A stretch of 64,000 nucleotides of DNA from Macrophomina tecta (GCA_024180945.1 JAKSGN010000016.1:496001-560000); one strand, 5' to 3'. Shown: positions 1 to 11,271, numbered from the stretch's first letter. The notes: generated by a model from the sequence alone, not told the origin. Made by a program: numbers and translations.

Positions 1-1122
1 TAAAAATAAAGGTTTGAAAAAGGACTATACGTCTACTACGGTAAGACTTAGGAAAAGATATACTACTACCTTAAGAAGAATAAACAAGTCTCGGCCACAA
101 CGTAAGAACCGGAAAGCCGAGAGGTCTCTACGGTTACTAAGCAAGAAAACCCTTTCGCCGAGTTCGATAAACGAAGCGAAGAAAGTTAGAGCCCCGAGCA
201 TTAAAGGCTTAGCTGGATAGCCTACTACAATAATAACTACACTACTCACTAGAGCGACAAAGACGCTATAGGCTAGTACCCTAAGAAGCCACGATACGTT
301 AATGCGACCCTAAGAATAAAGGAAGAGCTTATTAAAGCCTTTCCCAACGACGAGGACCTAGTCGACAGCGACACGGGGGAACTATATAATAGTACCCTAG
401 AGTTAAGCACGACCGACAATAAGTAATAGTAGAACGAAGCCATGCTCACGAGAATAACCGAATACCTAACCCGATACGGAGAGACACGCCGCGTTACCGA
501 TAGCCTAGAGCCCACGGTTACCTGGATTCCAGGCCCTATAATTAACCTCGGGATATAGCAATATAAGGTACAGCAAGGAAAGGTATACGCACGCGTATAG
601 TAAGACGACACCTAGAACCCCTAGAAAGAATTACTACTCGAGACAGCCGACGAACTCGTATCTTAGCTAGAAGACGAGGCAAGGGAGGCACGACGACGGT
701 AAGACCTATAATACCTTCGTAACATAGCCTACACCCTCTATCAGTACGGCACAGTAACCAGGGAAAGGGGCACCTTATAATAGACACCCTATGAAAAATA
801 CGACATGCCTACCTTCCAGTATTAGGTCCGAAACGGGTGGATCTACTAGAGACGACTAATCAAACGCGGTAGATAGACGCAATAGAAAGACACCCTAATC
901 CTAGTCAACGAATAAAACGAGTATATCCGTTGTGAAATAACGGGACGACCTATGTTAAAAAACTAGACGGCTCCCCTAGATAGGGACCCTAGGAGGGGCC
1001 GTTAGATAGGTCCCTTAACCAGGTTATACGCATAACAAACGGAATTATACCTATCGGATTAAACCTATATCGACTTTTACATATCCCAGTTATATTCTGC
1101 GGGAAAAAGGCAATGGCTATGA
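1..1122 (+). pseudogene. Gypsy-A#1 gag, C-terminal part, RIP-damaged
   Basis: Frame beginning at base 1, broken only by TAA/TAG codons of RIP type. At about 28-39 it reads Tyr-Val-Tyr-Tyr followed by Gly-Lys, where a zinc-knuckle CxxC would be expected; TGC to TAC changes explain the tyrosines, but spacing to a downstream His/Cys is not the canonical CX2CX4HX4C. The frame ends at a TGA (1120-1122) that RIP cannot easily have made, 15 nt after a slippery heptamer. The matching gag in Gypsy-A#2 and #4 is 2055 nt, so about half of gag is present. The complementary-strand and other-frame ORFs over this stretch are shadows. Confidence 0.8.
1101..1107 (+). promoter_or_regulatory. -1 ribosomal frameshift heptamer G_GGA_AAA between gag and pol
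   Basis: In the gag frame the codons read ..g gga aaa, an exact X_XXY_YYZ slip site. Gag stops at 1120-1122; slipping by -1 opens the pol frame just before the protease Asn/Asp-Ser-Gly motif. The same heptamer sits at 22577-22583, 34858-34864 (minus strand) and 61132-61138, always at the same codon of gag. No downstream pseudoknot was assessed. Confidence 0.75.
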
Positions 1123-4100
1123 TTAATAGCGGCGCATAAGGCGTATTCGTCGACCCTAAGTTTATCGTTAAGAACCAACTATCCTAGTAAGCCAAGGATT
1201 ACCCTTATCGGCTAAGCACGGTGGACGGCTCCCTAGTAGAATACGGAAATAGCTAAATACGAATCGAGATAGGGGAAGTACCCCTTACCGTCGGTAATTA
1301 CTAAGAACGAATTAACCTCGACGTAATAACAATCCCCGGACACGACATTATCCTAGAAATATCGTAGCTAAAGACTTACGAGCCCCATATTAGCTGGAGA
1401 ATAAAGACTATTATATTTCCTAACGAATACTATAGACGCCACCTCGCAACGGCAAGAAGAAGCCAACAGAGCTAGAAGAAAGCGCTAGAGCCTAGGAGCT
1501 AAAGCGGAACCTCTAAGCTAAGATAGTAGAATAATAACGTACCCATAGATATTAAGACTATCAGCTACCGAGCGCTAAAACTTATAACAAGACGAGGAGA
1601 AAAGGCCTACATGATTTACGTAAAACCTAGTAAAGACATCGAGCAAAAGACTCTTACTCGTACGACACGGGGCCTTACGAACAAGAATAAGAATAGCCCT
1701 AAGCTAGTCGAAGAAGACTACCCCCAGAGGCTTAATAGACGATACGGCCACCCGAATAAAGTAGGTACTAGTCTCCTCGGGTACAAGAGCTATAATGACA
1801 AAGGTATTTCGGTAGCCGAGGTTAGCGCAGACCTTAGCGGAATTATAAGGCCTACTACGAACAAATCAGCACCTATACTAGAATTAGAGACAGTCCTATA
1901 GGAGTTCTAGGATATACCGAGAATATTCTAAGAAAGAGGCAAAGGACAACTACTAAAGCATTAGCCATAGGATTATAAGATACCCCTACTCCCGGGAACA
2001 TAACCTGCTTTTAAGCCTATTTACTCCTTGTCTAAGACAGAGGCTAAAGCATTACGGGAATATATCGATAAAAACCTAGAACGAGGATACATACGACCCT
2101 TATAGTCGCCGGTAGGATATCCTATTCTATTCATTTTAAAAAAGAATAGCAAGCTCCGCCTCTATATTAACTACCGATAACTAAACGACATTACGGTTAA
2201 AAACCGATACCCATTACCTCGTATTAACGAATTATAGGATAAGCTTCGCAACGCCAAGTTCTTTACGAAACTAGACCTCTAAGAAGGTTACCACCTAGTC
2301 CGTATCAAGAAAGGTAAAGAATAGAAAACGGCGTTCCGAACGCGATTCGAATATTACGAGTATACGATAATGCCTTTTAGGCTTACTAACGCACCGGCTA
2401 CCTTCTAGAGCCTAGTCAACGATACCCTACGTTCGTATTTAGACGTATTCGCCTTGGCTTACCTGGACGATATCCTAATATACTCGGAGACGCTCGAAGA
2501 ACACACTAAGCACGTAAAAAAAGTCCTAAAGGCCTTGGATAAACGAAACCTCCAAGTAGCCCTAGAAAAAAGCGAGTGATACACACAAAGAACAAAATAC
2601 TTAGGGTTTATTATTACCCTAGGATATATCGGCATGGACGACAGGAAACTAGACGTAATTAGAGACTAGCTGACACCGTAAACCGTTAAAGAAGTGCAAT
2701 CCTTTCTTAGATTTACTAACTTTTACCGGAAGTTTATTATAAACTACGCTAAAATAGCGGCACCTCTAACGGACATTACCAAAAAGGAATATGGGTTTAT
2801 ATAGGGAGAAAGACAACAACGAGCGTTCGACTTACTAAAGCGGATGTTTATAGAAGCACCGGTCCTAGGGCTCTATAACCCGGATCTGCCGATTACGGTA
2901 GAAACCGACGCTTTAGACTACGCTATAGAAGCCGTACTTAGTTAGCTAGATGAAGAAGGTAGACTATATCCTATCGCCTACTACTTAAGGAAAATAACAC
3001 CTGCCGAAAAGAACTACAACGTCCACGATAAAAAACTCTTAGCCATAGTCACGGCTTTTAAAGAATAGAGACACTACCTCGAAGGCGCTAAGCACTAGGT
3101 TATAGTCTACTACGACTACAAGAACCTCTCGCACTTTACTACCACTAAGGAATTAAACCGTCGATAGGTTCGGTAGACTAAAGAGCTAGCGTCTTATAAT
3201 ATAAAAATTACCTATAGAAAGGGATCTAAGAATGCTCGCGTAGACGCGCTAAGCAAACGAGCCGACTATATCGAAGGGAAGCTAGGTCCGCAACCTACGA
3301 TACTCGATACGTAGGAGGACGGGTCTTTTATACCCGCTAGCTGTAGCCGCCAGATCACAGCTATTTATAGCCTAGGATAAACGTAGCTTAAAGAAGGACT
3401 AGACGACTCGCTTACCCCGGTTAGACTATTCGCCCCAGCGATACGCCTCGAAGGCAACGAGTGGGAGTAGAAGATCCGAGAAGCCTACGTAGATAACGCA
3501 ACGGCTTAAGAAATCGGAGAACTCGACAACGACCCCCGAGTAACTAGAAACGTAGATAGTATAATCCTATTTTTAGAATTAGTCTACGTTCCGGTTAAAC
3601 TACGGGAAGAGCTCATAAAGGACATATACGAAGCCCTAGCACACGGTTATTAAAGAACAAACAAAACGATAGAGCGAATTACGAGAAGCTACTACTTCCT
3701 AGGGCTAAGAAGAACCGTTTAACGAGTAGTCTCGCAATGCGATCTTTGCATCAGAAGCAAGGCCGCGAGGTATATACCCTACGGACTACTTTAGCCGCTA
3801 CCGGCACCGAAGCGCCCTTGGCAATCTATCTCGCTAGACTTTATCATGGACCTACTTAAGTTAGAAGAACCACTTACTAAGGTTAAGTATAACTCGATCT
3901 TGGTTATCGTTAATAGAATAATAAAGTACGTATACTACTTGCTATACCTCAAGACGGTAAATGCAGAAGAACTCGCCTATACGTTCCTTAGGATAATCCT
4001 CGGCAACTACGGGTTACCAGAAGAGCTCGTATCAGACAGAGATCGGCTGTTTATATCCCGATTCTAGCAGACGCTTACCCGCTAGCTTAGAGCCAAATAT

Positions 4101-4991
4101 AAGCTCTCGACCACGACACACCCTTAAATAGATGGCCAGACAGAACGGACGAACTAGACGCTAGAATAGTACTTACGCTACTACCTTAACTACGTATAAA
4201 ATAATTAGGTCGAGCTGCTACCGCTCGCACAGTTCGCGTATAATAGCTCAAAAGCGTCAGCCACAAAAGAATCCCCGTTCTACGCCAATTACGGTTACGA
4301 GCCCACAGCTTATAAAGAGCCAATACCAAGCGAATCCCTAGCCCAAAAAGGAATCCTTAAAGCAGACTAGCTAAAGGCACTTTACGAACAACTACACCTA
4401 GACCTCGAATTCGTAGCCCTATAAATGGGTAAATACTACAACAGACGGCACCAGGAGGCACCGAAGCTAAAAGAGGGGGACAAAGTTTACCTCCTTAGAA
4501 AAAACATTAAGACAAAACGGCCGAACAATAAATTAGACTTTAAGAAAATCGGACCGTTCGAAATTAAAGAACAGATTGGAAAGGCTAATTTCCGCCTTAG
4601 ACTACCTAATACTATACGGATACACCCTATATTTTACATCTCACTCCTCGAACCGGCACCAGAAAACGCTACGCCATTACGCTAAACGAAAGAAATACTA
4701 CCGGAAAATCCAGACGCCGACGAAAACATAGACTAGGACGTAGAATAAGTCCTAGACAGCGGCTATATCAACGGTCAATTCCGATACCTCCTTAAATGGA
4801 AAGGAGACTGGGATAATACCTAGAAACCACCGGAACTCTGCGACTGTTAAGAGCTTATTAATAAGTTCTATCGCCGAAACCCAGATCGACCAACACCGCC
4901 GACTCATTATACACGAAGGACCCGAAATCGAACTTAGAAAACGGAGATAACCGCGCCTAATCAACCAGACCGGAACCCTCGGGAGGCGTAG
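1101..4991 (+). pseudogene. Gypsy-A#1 pol: PR, RT, RNase H, integrase, chromodomain
   Basis: One frame with RIP-type stops throughout. Protease: active-site motif reads Asn-Ser-Gly at 1119-1131, Asp changed to Asn by G to A. A stop-free stretch 1611-1901 is the PR-RT linker. RT spans about 2045-2640 with an intact YLDD at 2460-2471. RNase H follows (about 2890-3290). Integrase has a HHCC-type zinc region near 3650-3760, a catalytic core including the open stretch 3846-4067, and a GPF/Y module in 4425-4685. A chromodomain (about 4755-4860) follows, expected to steer insertion to heterochromatin. The 3' end overlaps the antisense ORF tail-to-tail by about 35 bp. Not functional as it stands. Confidence 0.92.
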
Positions 4992-5601
4992 AACCCGAGC
5001 CAACACCAGGAGACCTAACAGACCGGGACGACTCTATAACGTTATTAACCGAGGCATCGCCACGTAAACGCTTTGGCGATCGCCCCTCCTTAGCATTTTT
5101 AGGGTCAGAGGCATCCCCAGCCTCTAACGCTTCTAACTTCCTAAGCACATTAATCGCGTCCGACTTACGCTGCAATATTAGGGCAGCCCGACGCTTAAGT
5201 AACTCTTGCTACTTCTTGGCACGAGAAAGACCGGAGGCCGCCTTTTAAAGCTAGTCCTCGAAAGTAGCACGTTCCGAACGCGCCTTATCTAAGGCACGAC
5301 GAAGACGCTCAACTAAGGAAAGGGTTAGCAGACTTACGAAATCATTAAAGAAGAACTAATAATCGGAGTCCTTAAGACCGCTAGCATTATAACTAGCGCG
5401 CCCGGCACGACAACACTCGCCATAACGAGAAAAACCCAAGGCCACCCAATATACCACCTCAGGCTCCTCAGCCTTTCGCTGGGCGTTCAGGAGCAAACAC
5501 TGCGAATAAGGAACAAGCATCGCGACACCTAGTAAATTAATCTTCGCACCTAGAGACTTACGCTTAGTCTTCTACGAATCGCGCTTTCGTTTCGGAGGCA
5601 T
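4957..5601 (-). pseudogene. Antisense third ORF of Gypsy-A#1, 214 codons, unknown function
   Basis: Reading the minus strand from an ATG at 5601 gives one uninterrupted frame of 214 codons with only five TAG/TAA codons, all of RIP type, and a stop at 4957. The predicted product starts with a basic, NLS-like stretch (PPKRKR), has a central part with SRYGEC, then a charged Leu/Ala/Arg/Lys-rich region that looks like a coiled coil (about residues 120-170), and a Ser/Gly/Pro-rich tail. The start has a strong Kozak context (CCCACCATGCC) after a pyrimidine-rich leader, as in fungal promoters. Gypsy-C carries a recognisably related ORF in the same place and orientation (42539-43335). I recognise no family. 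Density of preserved codons is higher than in gag or pol. Confidence 0.7.
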
Positions 5602-5692
5602 GGTGGGAGGCTTACAATAAAAAAAGGAAACAAGAAGACGAAAAGAACCTAAGATATAGACGGACGGACAAATCTTCGGGCTAAAGATCCTT

Positions 5693-5706
5693 AAGAGGGG
5701 GGATAG
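5693..5706 (+). other. Polypurine tract of Gypsy-A#1
   Basis: aagaggggggatag lies immediately before the 3' LTR, the expected plus-strand primer site. The upstream bases (tcttcgggct..aagatcctt) resemble those before the Gypsy-C tract. Confidence 0.85.
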
Positions 5707-6485
5707 TGTTACGAACCCTAGAGAACAAGGGCTTTATAACCCCACGGATAGGAAGCCCGCACGGGAAAAGACACTACAGGGGCCAAGAACCCGCAAGGAT
5801 AGCAAAGCCGTAACACCGGCGCGCCCGCACGGGAGAAATAGCCTCGAGGGAGGACGGCGCGTACGGGCCTAGGCAAAGCAGCAATAAAAGCCCGTACGGA
5901 AACGACGCCCACGCGGCGCAGCAAGACCACGGGAACACCGACTAGGTTAAACTCCCGCAGGGGAAGAATACCCACAAAGGAAGAAATCACGAATCCCGGA
6001 AGCCAACTTTAAACTAGGGGAACGGACGGGATAAAGTCGGACAACTTATACTGTCTAAGAAACGATGGTCTGGCGGTATAATACTCCCTTAACCGGTGCA
6101 GAAGTCAGATTCCAGGAAACGGGCTTTAGCGCCTAGGTCACGTGGGACCCATAGGGCCCACCTAGATCAACTTAATCCAAGGTTAATAATCTAATACCAT
6201 TGATCCAGCTGCCTTGATCCAGCTATATCTATCTAGATTGTTACAACCTTTCTATAGTATATAGATACACTCTTTAGACAGTATATTAACCTTTGTGATT
6301 AACTTAAAGTTCTAATATAACCCTATTGGAGGTAATAAGCCTGACGCGCATCGCGCACTAATATATTACGTAATTACTACTATCGTTCTAATTCTTTACC
6401 CTTCTCTTATCCTTCAAGGTAAAACCTTTAGCTACCTAACCCTGCTAGGCGATTCTAAAGCCTAGTAGAAGAGGCCGCCATTACA
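5707..6485 (+). repeat. 3' LTR of Gypsy-A#1 (779 bp)
   Basis: Starts TGTTACGAAC and ends CATTACA. The same LTR occurs at 6590, 18329, 19148 (minus, partial), 19620, 37675 (minus) and 58175. Near its end is a hairpin conserved in all copies (6442-6450 with 6460-6468). Minus-strand ORFs inside it are not genes. Confidence 0.93.
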
Positions 6486-6589
6486 CTTTTCTAGCTAGCA
6501 AAGCTAGTTAATAATAAGGCATTTCTACGTAGCGGTAAATAGCTTAATCCTCGCTTATAGAGCTCTAAGTTAGTAATATAGGTACGTAT

Positions 6590-7376
6590 TATTATAAACC
6601 CTAGAAGACAAGGGCTTTATAACCCCACGGGTAGAAAGCCCGCACGGGAAAAGGCACTACAGGGGCTAGAAACCCCCAAGGACAGTAGAGCCGCACCGTT
6701 AGCGCGCCCGCACGGGAAAACCAGCCTCAGGGAAAGACGGCGCATACGGGCCGGGGCAAGGTAGTAATAGAAGCCCGCACGGGAGCAACGCCCATACAAT
6801 ATAGCAAGACCACGAGAACACCGCCCCGAATAAATTCCCGCAGGGGAAGAACGTCCATAAAGAAAGAATTATAAATCCTAGAAACCGACTTTAGACTAAG
6901 AAAATAGATAGGAGAAAGTCGGACAACTTACACAATTAAGAGAACAATAGTCTAGCGGTAGAATACTCCCTTAACTAGCATAGAAGTCGGATTTTAGAAA
7001 ATAGGCATTAGCGCCCACGTTACGTATGGTCCACCCGACCTACTTATAGATTAGAAGCCTTGGCAAAGATTTAATCCTTAGATTAATCTAATACTACAAC
7101 TAATCCAACAGTCGCCTTAATTTATAGATTATTATAGCTTTTCTATAGTATATAGATATACTTCTTAGATAGTACTTTAACCTTCGTGGTCAACTCAAGA
7201 TTCCAATATAGACTTATTAGAAGTAATAAGCCTAACGCGTATAGTACCTAATCTATTACGTAACCGCTACCTATTACTCTAATTCTTTACCCTTCTCTTA
7301 TTCTTTAAAGTAAACCCTACCGCTACCTAACCCTACTAGGTAACCCTAAAGCCTAGTAGAAGAGGCTACTATTATA
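6590..7376 (+). repeat. Solo LTR of Gypsy-A (787 bp) with 5-bp TSD
   Basis: Starts tattataaacc (RIP form of TGTTACGAACC), ends attata. Flanks are cgtat (6585-6589) and tatat (7377-7381), identical apart from C to T and G to A, so a 5-bp target duplication. It results from LTR-LTR recombination inside Copia-1 gag. Confidence 0.9.
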
Positions 7377-7703
7377 TATATTAAAAAGATTCTAAAGACT
7401 TAGTTAAAGCGAGGCTCCTATAAAGTTATTAATAACCGTTAAAAGATCGTTAATTTTCTTATAAATACGCTCGTAGTCCTTCTTTTCCTCCTTATAGTTA
7501 TCTAAATCGAGATAGTAATAGTTAATCATCTACTCTTATTATCGAGTTAGCTTAACTAGTGCCACGAATTAGGCTAGGCATTTCGGCTTACTTAGATCGA
7601 TGTATTTAAATATATTAGTGCATTATACATATAATTAGATAAGGTTAAACTAGATATCCTAGTCTTAAGAGCCTTTTAAAACGATTATTAGCTTCGAGGA
7701 CAT
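7377..7703 (-). pseudogene. Copia-1 gag fragment
   Basis: From the ATG at 7703 the frame begins Met-Ser-Ser-Lys and contains IIVLKGS followed by aromatic/acidic residues (some now stop codons), the pattern at the start of copia-type Gag proteins. The same motif recurs in Copia-D and Copia-E. At least eight RIP-type stops. It is interrupted at 7377 by a solo LTR; 6486-6589 probably continues it. Confidence 0.65.
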
Positions 7704-8044
7704 TATAGTTATTAATTTTAATTTTAATATGTTATTAATTAGATCGGTTCGTCGGTCGCACGTATAAAATGAGCCGAATACATCGACTAATCGCTTAGAA
7801 ATGCAGTAATACTATTAGCTATAACTCGCTTATGCGCGTAGCTACGCTATAATAGGTGTAGTTAGCTATTATTAGCTATCGTTATACCGTAGTATACGCC
7901 TTTAGTTAGCTAATAATGGTTAAGGTTACATACTACTAGTAGTACTATATATTTAAGCCGCTTTGGATATCGACTAGATACCTTAGAATAACTAAAAGGT
8001 AGTTATAGGTAATGCTTTAGATAGTAAAAGGCATTAAACGCATA
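7704..8044 (-). other. Copia-1 5' untranslated leader
   Basis: About 340 bp between primer site and gag start on the minus strand. I see no ORF, RNA gene or clear structure in it. Confidence 0.5.
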
Positions 8045-8058
8045 CCCGGGCTTATAAC
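8045..8058 (-). other. Primer-binding site of Copia-1 (tRNA-Met anticodon type)
   Basis: On the minus strand gttataagcccggg directly follows the 5' LTR. It equals GTTATGAGCCCGGG after one G to A change, i.e. the complement of a Met-tRNA anticodon loop (CTCATAAC). Copia-D and Copia-E have the same site. Confidence 0.6.
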
Positions 8059-8195
8059 TATTAGATTTAGTAGTAATACCATTAATTAAAAATAAGTAGT
8101 ATAAGGTGTAAAAGGGATGCTTAGAAGAGTTCTCTTATTAGTTTTCTTCTATAACTAAGCTAAAGTTTATTATATATATATATAATATTTCAATA
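8059..8195 (-). repeat. 5' LTR of Copia-1 (137 bp)
   Basis: Inverted copy of the LTR at 11272-11408. The start reads tattgaaata here and tattagaata there, two RIP derivatives of TGTTGGAATA. A (TA)n run near the start is a likely TATA element. Confidence 0.85.
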
Positions 8196-10930
8196 GTAGC
8201 CTTTAAGTACGTTAAATACAAGGTACTAAACTAACTAGTAACGAAAGTAGTTAAGTTTAACCTAACCCTAAGCCTAGGCTAGATTTAGAAACTACACCTA
8301 TAACGCTTAAATAATATTACTAACCAGCTCCTCAAGCCTTAGGGGATAATTAAGAACAATAATTAAGACTTAGGCGACTAATACTAGTCTAATATAATAC
8401 TAATCCAGACCCTATAGCCAGTAGAAGCAACTAAGTACTAAGAAAATTAGAAATTAGCTCCGAAATAAACCAAAATTCGATCATTTAAGGCAAAAGAACA
8501 TGTAGGTTAGCCTATATTACATAACTCCTACTTAATTAGTACTTAGATTAAGCCTAGAGAACATCATTCACTACTATACTATCTACTATACAAACGCCTC
8601 GCCGGTATCGGGATATGCTTCTACCGAAGCCAAAGGCGTTTAAAGAACTTTTAATATATCTACTCAGACCTAAATTTCTAAAAGCGGTAGAAGCTAAACT
8701 ACGGAAACTCTAGAATAAGGGGGTGTAGAAAGTTATTTTAGAAACGGACATATAAGATAATACTAAGAAGGTTATACTACTTACTTAGGTTTTTAAGTAT
8801 AAATTCGATAAAAACGACTATCTACTAAAATATAAGGTACGCATCTATGTTAGAGGTAATCTATAAATAACCTAAGAAGATATCTTTATAGCTACCCTAG
8901 CCTTTCGTATTTTCCGAGCGCTTATAGCTATTATTTACGCCTTTGACCTTAAAATAAGATAATATAACATTATAAATACGTTTCCGCACGTTCTACTTAA
9001 GTAAATAACGTACTATAAACTACTAGAAGAAATAATATTAAAGAACGAATAAGTTCTTTAACTACTAAAAATATTATATAGTCTTAAAGAATTACTAGCG
9101 CTTTAGCAATATTACTTCTATAATATACTTATAGAACTCGGCTTAGAACTAGTTCTAGACGCCCTATATCTCTATATAAATAATTATCTATTTACGTTCT
9201 TCTTTATAGATAATGTTATCGTTGCTTTTTATAAAAATAATGAATGCTACATAAATATATTCTAAGAGAACCTATTCTAACACTATAAGATACGTATAAT
9301 AGGCGAAATCTAGTAGTTTCTTATACTACGTATAGTCCGTATCTAATAAGAGCATTTACTTTAGCTATCTTAGAAATTATACATTAATAGCTTAATTACT
9401 AAATATAATATTAAGAAAGTAAATGCTCTAGTAATACCTTTACTATAAGATAAGCCTCTTATGCTAAACGAGAACTTACATGTAATACTATAAGATATTT
9501 ACACCTTCTAAAGTAAAATAGAATTAGTATAATTCACTATAATTAATACGAGAGCGAATATTACCTTTATCGTATTAGCTCTATTAGCATATCTAACTAA
9601 TCTTTTCTACCGATACCTCGTACTAGCGCAGAGACTCCTTAAATACCTTAGAAAAATAAAGAAACTCGCCTTATACTTTAATAGCTTAGTCTACTAGGAT
9701 AAATAAAATATCTTTATAATTAGTAGTAATGCAGCATATATAAATAATTAAGAAATATATAGAAGCCACTAAGACTCGCTCGTTACGCTATTTAAAGGTC
9801 TAGTAGATTAAAAAGCTATTAAATAACTAACTATTACTATATTAACTACTAAAGCCAAGCTCCTTATCTTATCTAAAATAGCTAAGTAGTACTTTTAGTA
9901 GAAATGATTCTTTAACTAACTATAGTTCAATCTAGGCCATCTTATATAGATTTAGTGTAATAACTAAATAACTATTATAAACCCCACAAGCGATAGTCCT
10001 GTACGGGTAAATATTCCCCAGGGGACAGAAACCCTTATGGGAGGAAATCCCATAAGGAATTACGGGCCACTAAAAAATAGCGCTTAGAAAGCTTAGTTAG
10101 AAAATAAGTAATACTACTAGATCCCGTAGGGGAACGATTTTCTTAAGGGAATAGGGCCGCATGAAAATAACTAGATAGAGTCGCAAGGGACTATAGTCTA
10201 TAGAAATAATATTCCCTTAGTAAGAGCCGCAGGTAGAATTTAGAAAACCAATAAAAGAGTACGTTACGTAATAGTAAATAAGATAAACATCGCTATCATT
10301 TATAGAAGGAAGTTAGAAGATAGATTCTAAAAAGTAGACATTAGCGCCCGAGTTACGTAGGCCCTATAAGGACTCACCGAGATTAACTTAATCTAAGAAT
10401 ACTAATCTAACACTATTAATCTAGCTGCTTTAATCCAGCTATACCGATCTAGATTATTATAATTTTTCTATAGTATATAGATATACTTACTAGATAGTAC
10501 TTTGACCTTTATAGTCAACTTAAGGTTCTAATATAATACTATTAGAGGTAATAAGCCTAACGCGCACCGCGTACTGATATATTACGTAATTACTACTATC
10601 GTTCTAGTTTTTTACCCTTCTCTTATCCTTTAAGGTAAACCCCTCCGCTACCTAACCCTCCTAGGCGATTTTAAAGCCTAGTAGAAGAGGCTGCTATTAT
10701 AATAATACTACAGCTTATAGAGAAAAGCGTTGGAAAACTAATAACAAAGCTATACTATATTAATATTTATTATTACTAGCTTAGATTAGAAGCGTTAGCA
10801 GGTAATATCTACTTTAGATAGACGTCCATAGCTAATATAATCGCAGATGGACTTATAAAGGCACTACTAAAGCGAAAGCACTAGGTATTTATTAACTAAT
10901 TAGAACTCACGCCGCTAACCGAATAAAATA
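8196..10930 (+). pseudogene. Copia-2 pol: linker, RT and RNase H, RIP-damaged and interrupted
   Basis: 8196-8600 is weakly coding linker between integrase and RT. From about 8600 the translation follows copia RT: a YKFDKND stretch near 8800, an ATLAFR-like motif near 8900, YSLKELLA near 9075, and the YVDD box read as FIDN near 9205 (Asp to Asn). RNase H has SSNAAYINN near 9725 (expected catalytic Asp now Asn) and the KAKLLILS motif near 9865. After the inserted LTR the C-terminus resumes at 10702 with ADGLIKALL (about 10845) and ends near 10930. More than 30 RIP-type stops. Confidence 0.85.
9973..10701 (+). repeat. Solo LTR, divergent Gypsy-A relative (729 bp), with TSD
   Basis: Flanked by ataac (9968-9972) and ataat (10702-10706), a 5-bp duplication with one C to T change. 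The 3' half matches the Gypsy-A LTR closely; the first 300 bp differ strongly, so this is a sister subfamily or a recombinant LTR. Confidence 0.87.
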
Positions 10931-11271
10931 ACTGAGTTTCTTTTATTTTCTTTATTTAATATTATACACTCTTATCTCCTTATTTAAATATATATAACTT
11001 ACAGCTACCCGCTTAGCTAAATTATTAGCCACTTATTAGTTATTACTTTATATTCTATTAAAGCTAGCAACCTAGCCATTTATATAGTTTAATAGTCTAG
11101 ATAAAGCTAGATTTAGTTAGCAACCCTAAACTATAGCTAATAGAACCCGCTCGCTATTCTTTTTTAGCCTCGAGTTTATAAGTTTAATTCTTAGTTATAC
11201 ACGTAGTTATTCTTTTTACCTATAGCTACTGTTATATCATGCGCTAGCTTTACCACCACATAAAGGGGGTG
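10931..11271 (+). other. Copia-2 3' non-coding region and polypurine tract
   Basis: No ORF. It ends in taaagggggtg (11261-11271), the polypurine tract, directly before the LTR. Confidence 0.75.

Larger units (their letters stand above)
1..6485 (+). mobile_element. Gypsy-A#1, Ty3/gypsy LTR retrotransposon, 5' end outside window
   Basis: Chromovirus-like Ty3/gypsy element read from mid-gag to the end of its 3' LTR. Order: gag tail, protease, reverse transcriptase, RNase H, integrase, chromodomain, antisense ORF, polypurine tract, LTR. Combining this copy with the 5' half of Gypsy-A#4 (58175 on) gives a full length near 8.3 kb. Both gag and pol hold many TAG/TAA codons at Gln/Trp positions, so the copy is dead, although it is the least mutated Gypsy-A copy here. 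The bases after the LTR (6486-6490, ctttt) should be one half of its target-site duplication; the other half lies outside the window. Confidence 0.93.
6486..8195 (-). mobile_element. Copia-1, Ty1/copia 5' end (LTR, leader, gag), split by a solo LTR
   Basis: Minus-strand element: 5' LTR 8059-8195, primer site 8045-8058, leader to 7704, gag start at 7703, gag continuing to 7377, then across a solo LTR to 6589-6486, where Gypsy-A#1 cut it. Its remainder lies left of the window. It inserted in the opposite orientation into the pol of Copia-2, which carries the same 137-bp LTR. Confidence 0.75.

Noticed and set aside
14..220. 68-codon plus-strand ORF at the window start
   Set aside because: Gag is read in the neighbouring frame (frame of base 1), shown by homology with three other copies; this frame is a shadow.
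273..787. Overlapping minus-strand ORFs
   Set aside because: Opposite-strand shadows of gag; RIP removes stops on one strand as it creates them on the other.
5718..5990. Minus-strand ORF in the LTR (also 6617-6799)
   Set aside because: Lies wholly inside the LTR, Arg/Val/Pro-rich, not conserved between LTR copies.
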